A DNA stretch of 64,000 nucleotides, from assembly GCF_013186535.1 (NCBI RefSeq), contig NZ_JABMCZ010000002.1, forward strand, positions 62,001 to 126,000. The letters are read 5' to 3'. The stretch's first letter is position 1, and each line of letters opens with the position of its first letter. This document shows positions 53,288 to 62,860 of the stretch, piece by piece. The notes below the pieces were generated by a model that was given only the letters and a program-made list of their open reading frames with translations, was not told the DNA's origin and did no database searches. This stretch comes from Nocardia terpenica (GTDB lineage Bacteria > Actinomycetota > Actinomycetes > Mycobacteriales > Mycobacteriaceae). The position numbers were made by a program, and so were the translations under genes.

Positions 53288-54694
53288 CTAGTCCAGATCG
53301 GGCAGCTGGTCGCGGCCGGATCTGCGGCGGAATGGAATCGCCACGGCGAGACCGATTCCCAGCGCGGCGACCAGCGCGATCGAGCCGATCGTGGCGATCG
53401 AGCGGATCCGTGGGTCCGGGGCGCGCGGCGGCGCCGGCAGCGGGAACGCCGCGGGCCGGTCCGCCCCGGCGCTCACCGGTTGCTCCGGGAGCTGTGCGGT
53501 CAGCGCGGCGAGCGGATCGATCAGGCCGTGCCCGATCCGATCGTCGCGCCCGGTGCCCGGACCGTGCGCGGTGCGGGTGATGCGGTCCATCACCTGCTGC
53601 GCGGTCAGATTCGGGAAGCGCGATTTCACCAGGGCGGCAAGCCCGCTCACGTACGGCGCGGCGAAGCTGGTGCCGTCGATGGGCTGCACCCCGTCGGCCC
53701 CGGCGATGGCGTTGACCAGGCCGGTCCCGCCCGGCGCGCTGTCCAGGGAGTAGATGTTGCGGCCGACCGCCGCCACGTTCACCCACGGCCCGTGCAGGCT
53801 GAACTGCGACGGGTTGCCGTCGGGATCGACCGACGCGACCGAGAGCACGTACGGGGCGAACCAGGCCGGGCTGGCGACGGTCTTCACCGCGGACCAGCCG
53901 GTGCCGTCGTTCTGGTTCTGGCAGGCGCCGCCGCTGGGTTGCAGATTGCCCGCCGCGGCCACCACCACGACCTGGTGGTCGTAGGCGTAGCGGACCGCCG
54001 CGCCGAGGGCGGCGTCGGCGACGTCGGCACCGGCCGCGGTGCAGGCGACCTCGGAGATGTTGACGACGTTCGCGCCCATGTCCACGGCCCGCACCACGGC
54101 CGCGGCGAGGGTGAACACGTTGCCGTAGCCGGACTCGTCGATGGTGCCCGGCGGCGGGTTGCCGCCGCCGCGATTCTTGGGCTGGTAGGCCAGGCTGAGC
54201 TGGCGGATGGTGAGGATGTCGGCGTCCGGGGCGACGCCCACGAACGCGTCGCCGGGGCTCGGCTGCGCGGCGATGATCCCGGCCACCAGCGTGCCGTGCC
54301 CGTCGCAGTCCTCGGTGCCGTCGCTGTCGGAGACGAAGTCGCCGCCCGCCTCGAGGTTGCGCAGCCGCGGGTTGCGGTTGACGCCGGTGTCGATGACGGC
54401 CACCTTCACCCCCGCGCCCCGGCTGAACTGCCAGGCCGCGGGCAGATCCAGCACCCGTTGCGCGGCGGGCGGATCGGTGGGCGACGGCCCGCTCAGCAGC
54501 GGCCGCGCGCACTCCGAGTGCCTCTCGGTGGGTTCCTGCGGCGCGGGATGGGTGCTGGCCGCCTGGGCCGGACCCAGTGCGCCCGAGTCGATGACCGGCG
54601 GGGTCACCGCCGCGGCGGGCACCGGCCAGCCGAACAGCGCGGCCCCGAGCAGGGCGACCGCACAGCCGAATCGAAGAGTTCGGGCCATTGGCAT
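53288..54694 (-). CDS. mycP: Mycosin, subtilisin-like serine protease (second locus)
   Basis: A 468-residue subtilase from ATG 54694 (or the ATG two codons later, 54688). The frame is open far upstream but there overlaps eccD and is rejected. It has a signal peptide (about 5-28). Triad: D102 in VIDTGV, H133 in DGHGTLVAGI and S343 in DGTSFAAPYV; oxyanion N250 is in AAAGN. A C-terminal helix (about 430-452) ends in basic RRRSGRDQ. It carries several Cys in the same places as the first-locus mycosin (EDC, VACT, GACQ). The start is 8 bp after the eccD stop. Confidence 0.92.
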   Translation of the reverse strand: MPMARTLRFGCAVALLGAALFGWPVPAAAVTPPVIDSGALGPAQAASTHPAPQEPTERHSECARPLLSGPSPTDPPAAQRVLDLPAAWQFSRGAGVKVAVIDTGVNRNPRLRNLEAGGDFVSDSDGTEDCDGHGTLVAGIIAAQPSPGDAFVGVAPDADILTIRQLSLAYQPKNRGGGNPPPGTIDESGYGNVFTLAAAVVRAVDMGANVVNISEVACTAAGADVADAALGAAVRYAYDHQVVVVAAAGNLQPSGGACQNQNDGTGWSAVKTVASPAWFAPYVLSVASVDPDGNPSQFSLHGPWVNVAAVGRNIYSLDSAPGGTGLVNAIAGADGVQPIDGTSFAAPYVSGLAALVKSRFPNLTAQQVMDRITRTAHGPGTGRDDRIGHGLIDPLAALTAQLPEQPVSAGADRPAAFPLPAPPRAPDPRIRSIATIGSIALVAALGIGLAVAIPFRRRSGRDQLPDLD

Positions 54695-54702
54695 CGGCCG
54701 GG

Positions 54703-56178
54703 TCAGATGTTGCGGGCCATGGAGTACACGTCCATCAGCCACAGCACCAGCGGTATCAGCGCCACGATCAGTGCGTACTCGAAGATCTCGTTCATCCGCC
54801 GGGTCACCGGGGTGACCTCGACGTGCGGGCCGATCACGCCGAATCCGACCGCGGCCGCGGCGAAGACGAGCAGCAGCCCGGCCCCCGGCAGCACCATGAC
54901 CGAATCGCCGAGCGCCAGCAGCGCCAGCAGGGCGACGAGCGTGGTCGCGCCGCCGACGATGAGCGTGCACGCCTGCGCCAGGTCGGCGAACGACCTGCCG
55001 CGCAGGGACAGGATCACCGCCGTGATCCCCGCCAGCACGATGCCCTGCCAGCGGGCGGCCCCGAGCGGATCGGCCGCGGCGACCGCCCCGAAGGCGGCGG
55101 CCAGCGCGCACCCGGCCAGCATGCCGGTCTGATACTGGTTGGCCAGCCGCGCCCGTAGGCCCAGGCCCGCCGCGGACGGCAGCACGGTGGCGCCGATCGC
55201 GCCGATGCCCTCGATGGTCGGGCGGGGTTCGTGGTCGGCCGGATCGATCGCGGCGCCCGCGGTGGGCACCGGGGGAATCGGCAGCCGGGCCAGCACCGCG
55301 GCCAGCCGCGGCACGGCGGAGATCGTGACGATGGCGACGACCAGCACACCGGCGGCGATCCTGGGCACGCCCGGCGACCACACCATCTGCACCGCGGCGG
55401 CGATCGCGCCGATCAGCGAGATCGTGGTGGTCGCGGCGACCAGGGCCGGGCCCGCCCCGGTGGCCCGGTAGCAGGCGATCGAGGACACCCCGGCCGCAAC
55501 GAAACCGAACATCAGATGCGCGCTGCCCAGCGCGCCGGGCACGAACAGGGCCGCCGCGCCGAAGGCCAGCAACACCGTGCACAGCCCCAGCACGGTGGCG
55601 GTGAGTTCGTCGGCGTATCTGCGCGCCGCGATGGCCGCCGCGACGAGGGCACCGAGCGCGACGCCGGTCAGCACGATGGGGGCGGCCAGGCCGTCGCCGT
55701 GCCGTCGCGCGGCGGCCAGCACACCGATCGTGACCAGCACCGAGAGCACGGCGGCCACCAGGCCGGTCCACCGGGCGGCGGCCGGTGACCAGGGCCGGAA
55801 CTCCTCGGCGGTGAGCCGCGAGACCGCGTCGATGACGTCGTCGAACAGGGCCGGGGATTCCTTGGCGGTGACCGATCGCAACACCAGCAGTTCGCCGTCG
55901 AAGACCTCGGCGTCGGCGAGGGTCTGGTTCGGCGCGATGATGTCGCGCCCGAGCCGGGCCAGCGCCCAGTGCTGGGGTCGCAGCGGGGCCCCGCCGTCCT
56001 CCTGGTCCACCGGGTTCGGGTTGCGCGACTCGATGAGCGTCACCAGCTCGCCGATGAACGCGGCGATCGGCACGTTTGCCGGCAGGCCGACGTCGAGTTG
56101 GGTATTCCCCCCGATGACCGACACCCGGCACAACTCGGGTTCAACGGCGCTCGCGCCGCTGATCGACTGTGCGGTCAA
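54703..56178 (-). CDS. eccD: T7SS channel protein EccD (second locus)
   Basis: A 491-residue protein. I read the start as TTG 56178 after AGGAGCAGTAAGGGCA. The N-terminal ubiquitin-like domain (CRVSVIGGNTQLDVGLPANVPIAAF...ELLVLRSVTAKES) precedes about eleven helices from residue 140 on, ending VLWLMDVYSMARNI. It is the pore-lining subunit of the second T7SS. First gene of the eccD-mycP-eccC unit and divergent from eccA, with 147 bp between starts. Confidence 0.92.
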   Translation of the reverse strand: MTAQSISGASAVEPELCRVSVIGGNTQLDVGLPANVPIAAFIGELVTLIESRNPNPVDQEDGGAPLRPQHWALARLGRDIIAPNQTLADAEVFDGELLVLRSVTAKESPALFDDVIDAVSRLTAEEFRPWSPAAARWTGLVAAVLSVLVTIGVLAAARRHGDGLAAPIVLTGVALGALVAAAIAARRYADELTATVLGLCTVLLAFGAAALFVPGALGSAHLMFGFVAAGVSSIACYRATGAGPALVAATTTISLIGAIAAAVQMVWSPGVPRIAAGVLVVAIVTISAVPRLAAVLARLPIPPVPTAGAAIDPADHEPRPTIEGIGAIGATVLPSAAGLGLRARLANQYQTGMLAGCALAAAFGAVAAADPLGAARWQGIVLAGITAVILSLRGRSFADLAQACTLIVGGATTLVALLALLALGDSVMVLPGAGLLLVFAAAAVGFGVIGPHVEVTPVTRRMNEIFEYALIVALIPLVLWLMDVYSMARNI

Positions 56179-56325
56179 TGCCCTTACTGCTCCTGAGATC
56201 TGCTGGTTGCCGCCACTAGCGGTCGTTCATAATGTATCCGAATGTCCTCTGCGACGCGACGGAGTCGTGCTTGGGGAGGGGAAAGTAACCGTGCACCAGG
56301 GACAAGATTTCGGGGTTCGACACGC

Positions 56326-58152
56326 ATGACCGATATTCGCCAGGCTCAGCGCGCCTTCGATGCCGGCGTCCTGTCGCTCGGGTTGAGCATCGACGGGCAG
56401 GAGTCGACCCGCGATGTGGAGTACGCGAAGCTGGCGTTCCAACGCGCCACCGAGTGGGACCCGACGATGTGCGACGCCTGGCTGGGCCGCGCCGCGGCCG
56501 GTGAGGTGACCCGCGAGGTCGTCGCGAACCTGTTCAAGACGACCGCCACGCTGTATCAGCAGCAGCGGCGGCTGGGTTTGCCCCCGCGGCAGATGGCGGG
56601 CCGCTTCCTGCCCGGCCTCTACATCGACTACCCGCTGGCGAGCCTGACCGAGATCTGGCTGAGCTATGCCGCGCAACTGATCTCGGACAAGCAGTACGAC
56701 GAGGCCGAGCAGGTGCTCGACCGGCTCGCCGAGCAGCGGCGCGCCCGCCCCTCGGACCCGGACCGCCAGCTCGACGACCGGATCTGCGCCTACGTGCGCG
56801 GCGTGCTGCACTACAACACCCAGCGCTGGCCGGACGTGATGACGGTGCTGGCGGGCTCGGCCGAATGGGACGACCCGTACCTGGCCGCCGGCGCCCACGT
56901 GATGGTCGGCTCCGCCTGCGCCCAGCTGGGCCTGTTCGGCGAGGCCATCCGGCGCATGGAACAGGCCGAGGCGGGCCCGATTCCGGCCGCGCGCACCACC
57001 GCCATGTTCTGCCGCGGCCTGTGCCTGCGCGAGACCGGCAACGAGACCGAGGCCCAGGCGCTGTTCGAGCAGGTGTACACCCAGTCGCCGGACTTCGAGG
57101 CCAACACCGCCGCCATGCGCGACCGCACCTACCGGATCACGGTCACCAGCAAAGAACAGATCGAGGCCCGCACCGACCGCTGGGATCCGGCGTCCGCGCC
57201 GTCGATGGAGGCCAAGCAGCAGGCCGAGGCGGAGGACCGGGCCAAGCGCATCCTCACCGAGGCCCGCGCCGAACTGGACCGGCAGATCGGCCTGGCCGCG
57301 GTGAAGAACCAGGTGGCCAAGCTGCAGTCGTCGGCGCAGCTGGCGAAGATCCGCGCCGAGAAGGGCCTGGCCAGCGCCTCGCGCGGCCAGCATCTGGCGT
57401 TCACCGGGCCGCCGGGCACCGGCAAGACCACCATCGCCCGCGTGGTCGCCAAGATCTACTGCGGTGTCGGCCTGTTGAAGACCGACAAGGTGGTCGAGGC
57501 CAAGCGCTCGGATTTCGTGGGCCAGCACCTGGGTTCCACGGCCATCAAGACCGACAAGCTGATCGACACCGCCATGGACGGCGTGCTGTTCATCGACGAG
57601 GCGTACACGCTTATTCAGACCGGGCTCTCCGGCGGCGACGCGTTCGGCCGCGAGGCGGTGGACACCCTGCTGGCCCGGATGGAGAACGACCGCGACCGCC
57701 TGGTCGTCATCATCGCCGGGTACGACGGCGAGATCGACCGGTTCCTGGCCGCCAACGACGGCCTCGCGTCGCGCTTCGCCAAGCGCCTGCAGTTCCCGTC
57801 CTACACCCCGGAGGAACTGGGCGATATCGCGAAAGTCGTTGCGTCCAAACGCGATTCGGAACTGTCCGAGGACGCGCTGGAGCGCCTGGTGCAGACCTGC
57901 GGGCGGCTGTACGCGCTGGAGAGCACCGATCAGAGCGGCCAGCCCCGCCGCGGCGTCGACCTGGCGGGCAACGGCCGATTCATCCGCAACGTCATCGAAG
58001 CGGCCGAGGAGGAGCGCGAATTCCGGCTCGCCAACGACGATTCCATCGATCTCGACGCCGTCGACTCCTCGGTGCTGATGCGAATCGAGGGCTCGGACAT
58101 GGAGACGGCGTTGGCGGGCCTGCTGGCCTCGCTCGGGCTGTCCGGGTCGTAA
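56326..58152 (+). CDS. eccA: T7SS AAA+ ATPase EccA
   Basis: A 608-residue cytoplasmic protein. The N-terminal 280 residues are TPR-like helical repeats (DVEYAKLAFQRATEWDPTMCDAWLG). The CbbX-type AAA+ domain follows with Walker A GPPGTGKT at 361-368, Walker B LFIDEA (D424, E425) and sensor LASRFAKRLQF. EccA works on substrate-chaperone complexes, probably freeing EspG from its cargo. ATG 56326; the upstream frame to 56242 has no ribosome binding site. It leads the rightward unit eccA-substrate-espG-eccE. The first locus has no EccA. Confidence 0.93.
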   Translation: MTDIRQAQRAFDAGVLSLGLSIDGQESTRDVEYAKLAFQRATEWDPTMCDAWLGRAAAGEVTREVVANLFKTTATLYQQQRRLGLPPRQMAGRFLPGLYIDYPLASLTEIWLSYAAQLISDKQYDEAEQVLDRLAEQRRARPSDPDRQLDDRICAYVRGVLHYNTQRWPDVMTVLAGSAEWDDPYLAAGAHVMVGSACAQLGLFGEAIRRMEQAEAGPIPAARTTAMFCRGLCLRETGNETEAQALFEQVYTQSPDFEANTAAMRDRTYRITVTSKEQIEARTDRWDPASAPSMEAKQQAEAEDRAKRILTEARAELDRQIGLAAVKNQVAKLQSSAQLAKIRAEKGLASASRGQHLAFTGPPGTGKTTIARVVAKIYCGVGLLKTDKVVEAKRSDFVGQHLGSTAIKTDKLIDTAMDGVLFIDEAYTLIQTGLSGGDAFGREAVDTLLARMENDRDRLVVIIAGYDGEIDRFLAANDGLASRFAKRLQFPSYTPEELGDIAKVVASKRDSELSEDALERLVQTCGRLYALESTDQSGQPRRGVDLAGNGRFIRNVIEAAEEEREFRLANDDSIDLDAVDSSVLMRIEGSDMETALAGLLASLGLSGS

Positions 58153-58305
58153 ACGCCCGCGGCGAGCCGCGTCAAGCCCCCGACTCGACCTGCATCGACT
58201 CGGGGTGCCGCGACCATAGGATGCACTAGAGTAAGCCGTTGCCGGCATGCGGTGATGAGGACGCGCGTGCCGTCGGGTGCAAGCGTCGGAGGAGCGTTTC
58301 GCAAT

Positions 58306-60300
58306 ATGGGGACCACACCCTGGGATGACCTGAAGAACCACGCGACCTCGGGTGGTAAGGAAATCAAGGTCGAGCCGGGCGTGGCCGAGGCCTGCGCGCA
58401 GGCGTGCTCGGACATGATCGCCAAAATGAAGGGCTACCAGGCCCTGATCAACAACAACGGCGTCGGAAAGCTACAGCCGCTCAGTTATCTGCGCAGCGGA
58501 ACGCAATTGGCGAACGATTTCAACGGCAAGGCATCCGAACTCACCACCGACCTGGATCACCATATTCAGGTGCTGTCGGATCTGGTCGACACGTTCAAGG
58601 CCGCGGGCAAGGCGTACTCCGACACCGACAAGGCCTCGGCGGACGCGCTCGACAAGATCTCCTCGACCCCCAATGCGGCGGGCTTCTCCGATTTCAAGCC
58701 GGGCGACGGCTTCGATACCGACAATGCGAGCGACGACAAGCTCGCCGCGCCGACCTCGGTGAGTACGCCCCCGGCAGGTCTGGCCATGGACACCTCGAAT
58801 GTGTCGGTCGAGAACGGCGAATCGCTGTCCTGGGACGATTTCGTCAGCCTGGTCGACTCGATCGATCCCGACCCACCGGAGAACGACAGCACGGTGTGGT
58901 CGTATATCGCCGGGGACCTCGATACCCAGGCCACCAATCTGGTGAACGCGCTGCGCAAGCTGACCGCGGAGAACTGGACGGGCTACGGCGGCTCACAGGC
59001 CGTCGACTCGATCCAGAAGTACGGGCAGAGCGTCAAGTCGATGAGCAATGCCATGGATGTGGTCGGGCAGAACCTGGACTACACGGCCGGATGGCTCTAC
59101 TCCACCCAGGATTCCATCCAGAAGGTCATGGACGACTACGACAACGAGGAGTCCGAGTCCGCGCTGAAGGATTGCCAGGACGCCTTCAAGAAGACCTATC
59201 AGCCGGGCGCGCAGGACAGCGCCAAGGCATTCCCGACGATCCCCGATCCGTACACCAATACCGGTCAGCCCCCGGGGAATCAGCCACCCGGCAACCAACC
59301 GCCGGGCAACAAGCCGCCGGGGAACCAGCCGCCCGGCAATCAGCCGCCGGGTAATCAACCTCCCGGCAATCAACCTCCGGGTAACCAGCCGCCGGGCAGC
59401 CAGCCACCCGGCAACCAGCCGAACATCCCCTCACCGGTCGGGAGCACGCCGCCGGGAAACACGCCCCCGGGCAGCACCCCGCCCGGAAGTACGCCTCCCG
59501 GAAGCACTCCGCCCGGCAGCACGCCTCCGGGTCTGCCGAATGCGACCGATCCCAACAACCAGGGCGCCATGATCGGCCAGCTGGTCAGCACGCTGACCGG
59601 CGCCATTACCCAGGGCCTGCAATCGATCTCGTCGCTGGCGCCGTCGCTGGGGCAACTCGGCCAGCAGCTGCGTCCGGGCACCAATCCGGTCGCGGGCCTG
59701 CCGGGCCAGCCGCTGCCCGGTCAGCCCGGCGGCCCGCCGCCGGGCCAGCCCGGCACTCCCCCCGACCCGATCAAGGCGCTGCTGGACCAGCTGTTCGGCA
59801 ACAAGGACCTACAGAACCTGTTCGGCAACAAGGACATCGCGGGCCTGTTCGGCCTCGATCACCTCAACCTCGCCGACATCCTCGACGGCAAGGCGCTGAC
59901 CGACATCCTCAACGGCAAGGACCCGCTCGAGGCCCTCGGCCTGAAACCCGAGGACGCCCACGACCCGGCCCGTCCCGGCGCGCCCTCGACACCCGACGGC
60001 GCGACGCCCGCCGCCACCCAGCCCTCGCGGCTGTTCCCCCGCGCGTCGGTGCCCGGCTTCGAGTTGCCTTCCGTCCCCGGCGTTCCGAACGCCGACGCGC
60101 CGAGCATCCCCGGCGTCACCGCACCGGCGGCGGCGTTCGGGGCCGGATTGCCCGGCGCCGCAACGATTCCCGGAGTTCCCGACGTCGGCATCGCCACCGG
60201 GCGCGCGCCCGATCAGGCCTTCCGGATCCCCCAGGCGGCCGACCCCGATGAGGCCGTCCTCGAGCAGGCCAGGCCCCACGACCCGGCGAGCGGGTCATGA
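58306..60300 (+). CDS. EspB-like T7SS substrate with Pro-Gly repeats
   Basis: A 664-residue protein. ATG 58306 follows GGAGGAGC; starts at 58252 or 58267 are possible. It has two helical regions: residues 15-120, ending in YSDTD (104-108, a YxxxD export motif), and 195-300, with the WXG turn ENWTGYGG (W224-G226). From about 320 come NQPPG pentapeptides (about ten, with NKPPG and SQPPG variants), then STPPG pentapeptides (about five), then a Gly/Pro-rich tail with FGNKD and NGKD units. The fused PE/PPE-like hairpins resemble EspB. No signal peptide. espG overlaps its stop by ATGA, a strong sign that EspG is its chaperone. Confidence 0.8.
   Translation: MGTTPWDDLKNHATSGGKEIKVEPGVAEACAQACSDMIAKMKGYQALINNNGVGKLQPLSYLRSGTQLANDFNGKASELTTDLDHHIQVLSDLVDTFKAAGKAYSDTDKASADALDKISSTPNAAGFSDFKPGDGFDTDNASDDKLAAPTSVSTPPAGLAMDTSNVSVENGESLSWDDFVSLVDSIDPDPPENDSTVWSYIAGDLDTQATNLVNALRKLTAENWTGYGGSQAVDSIQKYGQSVKSMSNAMDVVGQNLDYTAGWLYSTQDSIQKVMDDYDNEESESALKDCQDAFKKTYQPGAQDSAKAFPTIPDPYTNTGQPPGNQPPGNQPPGNKPPGNQPPGNQPPGNQPPGNQPPGNQPPGSQPPGNQPNIPSPVGSTPPGNTPPGSTPPGSTPPGSTPPGSTPPGLPNATDPNNQGAMIGQLVSTLTGAITQGLQSISSLAPSLGQLGQQLRPGTNPVAGLPGQPLPGQPGGPPPGQPGTPPDPIKALLDQLFGNKDLQNLFGNKDIAGLFGLDHLNLADILDGKALTDILNGKDPLEALGLKPEDAHDPARPGAPSTPDGATPAATQPSRLFPRASVPGFELPSVPGVPNADAPSIPGVTAPAAAFGAGLPGAATIPGVPDVGIATGRAPDQAFRIPQAADPDEAVLEQARPHDPASGS
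59267..59530 (+). repeat. 15-bp pentapeptide-encoding repeats (NQPPG and STPPG)
   Basis: Two blocks: about ten NQPPG-type units (59267-59424) and, after a short unique stretch, about five STPPG-type units (about 59443-59530). Synonymous changes between units show the arrays are old enough to have drifted while keeping the peptide. Confidence 0.85.
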
Positions 60301-61097
60301 CCGTCACCCGCACCTGGGATCTCACCGATCTCGAGCTGAAGGTGCTGTGGGAACGCCGGGCCGATGCCAATCTGCCGCCGCCGTTCAGCTTCATCAGCCG
60401 CACCCCGCTGCTCGACGACTACGAGCGCGAGAAGTACGAGACCTGGCAGCGCCTGCAACCCATGCTGGACGAGGGGTTGTCCGAGGTGATCGAGACACTG
60501 ATCCGGCCCGAGGTCTACGTGGTCGGCTACGCCTGGTGCGACAGCGATATGAAGAACCCGGCCAAGCGCATCCGGGTGCGCGCCGCCCGGTCGGGCGCGC
60601 GCGGTTACGCGGTGACCCAGCTGCCCGGCGAAACCGTGTACCACAGCGGCGGTTTCACGATCACCGAGATCGGGCCGCACGGCCTGGCCGACGCCGTCGT
60701 CTCGGCGCTGCCGCCCACCGGCGCCGGGCACCGGCACAACATCCCGATCATGACCGACAACGCCGCGGAGCTCGAGCGGTTGCGCGGCGGGGTGTGGACG
60801 GTGCTGGAGGAGGCCGACCTGTCGCCGCTGCTGGAGAGCGAGCGGTTCCTCAACGCTCCCGCCACCACGACCGGCATCATCACCGTGCACCAGGGTCATT
60901 CCAAGTTCGGGCCGCGTGGCATTCTCGAGCAGTACATGCTGTGGCGCGACCTGCCCGACGACGGGCGGTACGTGATCGTGCTCGACCACGCCCCGGTCGC
61001 CAACGGCATCGGCCCCACCCAGCTGACGGCGCTGGTCGGCACGTCGATCGAGAAGATGCTCGACCGGTTGGAGACGCACTGGGAGTACGAGGCGTAG
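60297..61097 (+). CDS. espG: ESX secretion chaperone EspG
   Basis: A 266-residue cytoplasmic protein starting TVTRTWDLTDLELKVLWERR, with AWCDSDMKNPAKRIRVRAARSGARGYAVTQLPGETVYHSGGFTITEI in the middle and TSIEKMLDRLETHWEYEA at the end. Fits the EspG fold, which binds the tip of PPE-type substrates and keeps them soluble. ATG 60297 overlaps the substrate stop by ATGA; eccE begins 4 bp after its stop. EspG needs a PPE-like partner, and the upstream EspB-like product is the only visible candidate. Confidence 0.85.
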   Translation: MTVTRTWDLTDLELKVLWERRADANLPPPFSFISRTPLLDDYEREKYETWQRLQPMLDEGLSEVIETLIRPEVYVVGYAWCDSDMKNPAKRIRVRAARSGARGYAVTQLPGETVYHSGGFTITEIGPHGLADAVVSALPPTGAGHRHNIPIMTDNAAELERLRGGVWTVLEEADLSPLLESERFLNAPATTTGIITVHQGHSKFGPRGILEQYMLWRDLPDDGRYVIVLDHAPVANGIGPTQLTALVGTSIEKMLDRLETHWEYEA

Positions 61098-61101
61098 CGA
61101 G

Positions 61102-62856
61102 GTGAACGACACCGTGAGCGAGCCCGCGAGCCCGGCGACGGACGAGCTGCGCTCGGACGAGATGTGGCTGTTCCGGGTGCTGCCGCCGCGGCTGGTGGTG
61201 CCGGTGATCCTGCTCGCCGTGGTCGCCTCCCTGATCGCCATCGCCGCCCGCGCGCCCTGGTGGGGCGGCGTGATCGCCGGTGTGGCCGTGGCGTTTGCGG
61301 GCCTGGCGCCGGTGCGCGGCACGCCCGCGGGCATGCGGCTGGCGGGGTGGATGGTGTTTCGCTGGCGGTCGTCGCGGCGCCGGAGCATGGAGCCCGAGCC
61401 CCCGTTCGACGTGCCGCTGCCCGACGGCGGCAGCTGCGGCACCTACTGGGACGGCACCCGCCTCACGACGATGCTGCGCATCGACCCGCCGCCGGACACG
61501 CTCACGCTGCTGCGCCGGGGTTCGCTGAGCACCGATCAGGTGCTCCCGCTCAGCGAAATCGCCCGCTGCCTGGAGCAATTCGATATCGGGCTGGAATCGG
61601 TGGACGTGATCAGCACCGGCACCCGCACCGCCAACAACGAGGCCGTGCTGTCCGGCTACGCCTACACCGTGGCGCCGCTGATGGGCATGTACCACGAGAT
61701 CCTCGGCCCGCTGCCCGCCATCGCGCACCGCACCGTGTGGATCGTGCTGCGGCTCGACCCGCTGGCCAACGCCCAGGCCGTCTCCAACCGCGGCGGCGGT
61801 GGCGAGGGCGCGCTGCGGTCGGCGATCATCGCCACCCGCCGCGTCGCCAATCGCCTTGCGGCGCGCGGGATCACGGCCTCGATCCTCACCTCCGCGGAGA
61901 TGAACGGCGTCATGCGGCAGCTGACCCGCGGCATCGCGGTCGAGGACTACACCGAGCTGCAGAACTCGCTGGAGCACAACGGCATTCACCTGGTGACCTA
62001 CGAGATCGGCGAGGAGCTGATCGATGCCGACGGGCTGGCGCAGATCTGGGCCAGCCCCAGCCTCGCGACCACGGTCACGGTGCGGCTGCGCTCGGCGCGG
62101 GACCCGGGCGCCCCGGCCGAGAACCGTAGCGCCGGTGTCGAATTGGAGGCCCGGGTGCGCTACGACATGGGCGCGGCCCCCGAGGCGCCGCCGCTGCCGG
62201 GGCTGCGCGAGCTGCCGCGCCGACAGCAGTGGGCGCTGCTGGACGGCCTGCCCATCGGCCCGCGCGACACCCGGCCCGCCCGCGGCTATCGCGGTCCGAT
62301 CTCGGCGCTGCGGGGGCTGATGGTGCCGACCGCGGGTTGCGGCCAGCTGATCGGCGCCGACGAGTCCGGGCGCGGCATCGCGGTCCCGCTGATCGGCGAC
62401 GGCTCCCGGCGGATCGATATCGTCGGCAGCCTGCACCTGGCGCAGCAGGTCATCCTGCGGGCCATCGCCCTGGGCGCGGGTGTGGTCGTGTACACCAACC
62501 GTCCCGGCGCCTGGCAGCGCATGGTGGCGAATGTCGGTGCGCCGCATGCCCTGTCGCTGGCCTCGCGCACCACCGGCCAGCGCAATGTGGGCATGGCCCC
62601 GGGCGCGCCGCATCCGGCCGCCACGGTCATCGTGTTCGACGGCGTGGTCGCCTCCGCCCCGTCCGGCTCGGCCACCATCCTCACCGTCCACAACGGCACC
62701 ACCGCGCCGCAGCTCGACGCCGATGTGACGATCATCGAGCACACGGCCACCGCCCACACCGTCACGGTGCAGACCCCGGCCACCACCACGACGGCGCGGC
62801 TGGTCACCACCCCCACCGAGCAGCGCTACATCGGCGGCGCGCTGGTCGACGCCTGA
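61102..62856 (+). CDS. eccE: T7SS membrane protein EccE (second locus)
   Basis: A 584-residue protein from GTG 61102 (GTG 61114 is an alternative). Two helices near 30-70 are followed by a soluble domain with FDVPLPDGGSCGTYWDG, AHRTVWIVLRLDPLANA, SNRGGGGEGALRSA and TAGCGQLIGADESGRG. These blocks align with the EccE of the first locus. The last gene of the rightward unit; it converges on eccB, 4 bp between stops. Confidence 0.9.
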   Translation: MNDTVSEPASPATDELRSDEMWLFRVLPPRLVVPVILLAVVASLIAIAARAPWWGGVIAGVAVAFAGLAPVRGTPAGMRLAGWMVFRWRSSRRRSMEPEPPFDVPLPDGGSCGTYWDGTRLTTMLRIDPPPDTLTLLRRGSLSTDQVLPLSEIARCLEQFDIGLESVDVISTGTRTANNEAVLSGYAYTVAPLMGMYHEILGPLPAIAHRTVWIVLRLDPLANAQAVSNRGGGGEGALRSAIIATRRVANRLAARGITASILTSAEMNGVMRQLTRGIAVEDYTELQNSLEHNGIHLVTYEIGEELIDADGLAQIWASPSLATTVTVRLRSARDPGAPAENRSAGVELEARVRYDMGAAPEAPPLPGLRELPRRQQWALLDGLPIGPRDTRPARGYRGPISALRGLMVPTAGCGQLIGADESGRGIAVPLIGDGSRRIDIVGSLHLAQQVILRAIALGAGVVVYTNRPGAWQRMVANVGAPHALSLASRTTGQRNVGMAPGAPHPAATVIVFDGVVASAPSGSATILTVHNGTTAPQLDADVTIIEHTATAHTVTVQTPATTTTARLVTTPTEQRYIGGALVDA

Positions 62857-62860
62857 TCGC

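Noticed and set aside
48742..53580. A 1612-codon open frame antisense to the second eccC and GNAT
   Set aside because: It mirrors strongly supported coding sequence on the other strand; such frames are usual in high-GC DNA, where stop codons are rare. No ribosome binding site or recognisable domain.
54695..56131. Upstream extension of the second mycosin
   Set aside because: It overlaps eccD in another frame on the same strand; the signal peptide at 54694 marks the true start.
59267..59530. Repeat array as possible CRISPR
   Set aside because: 15-bp pentapeptide repeats in a coding region, with synonymous drift.
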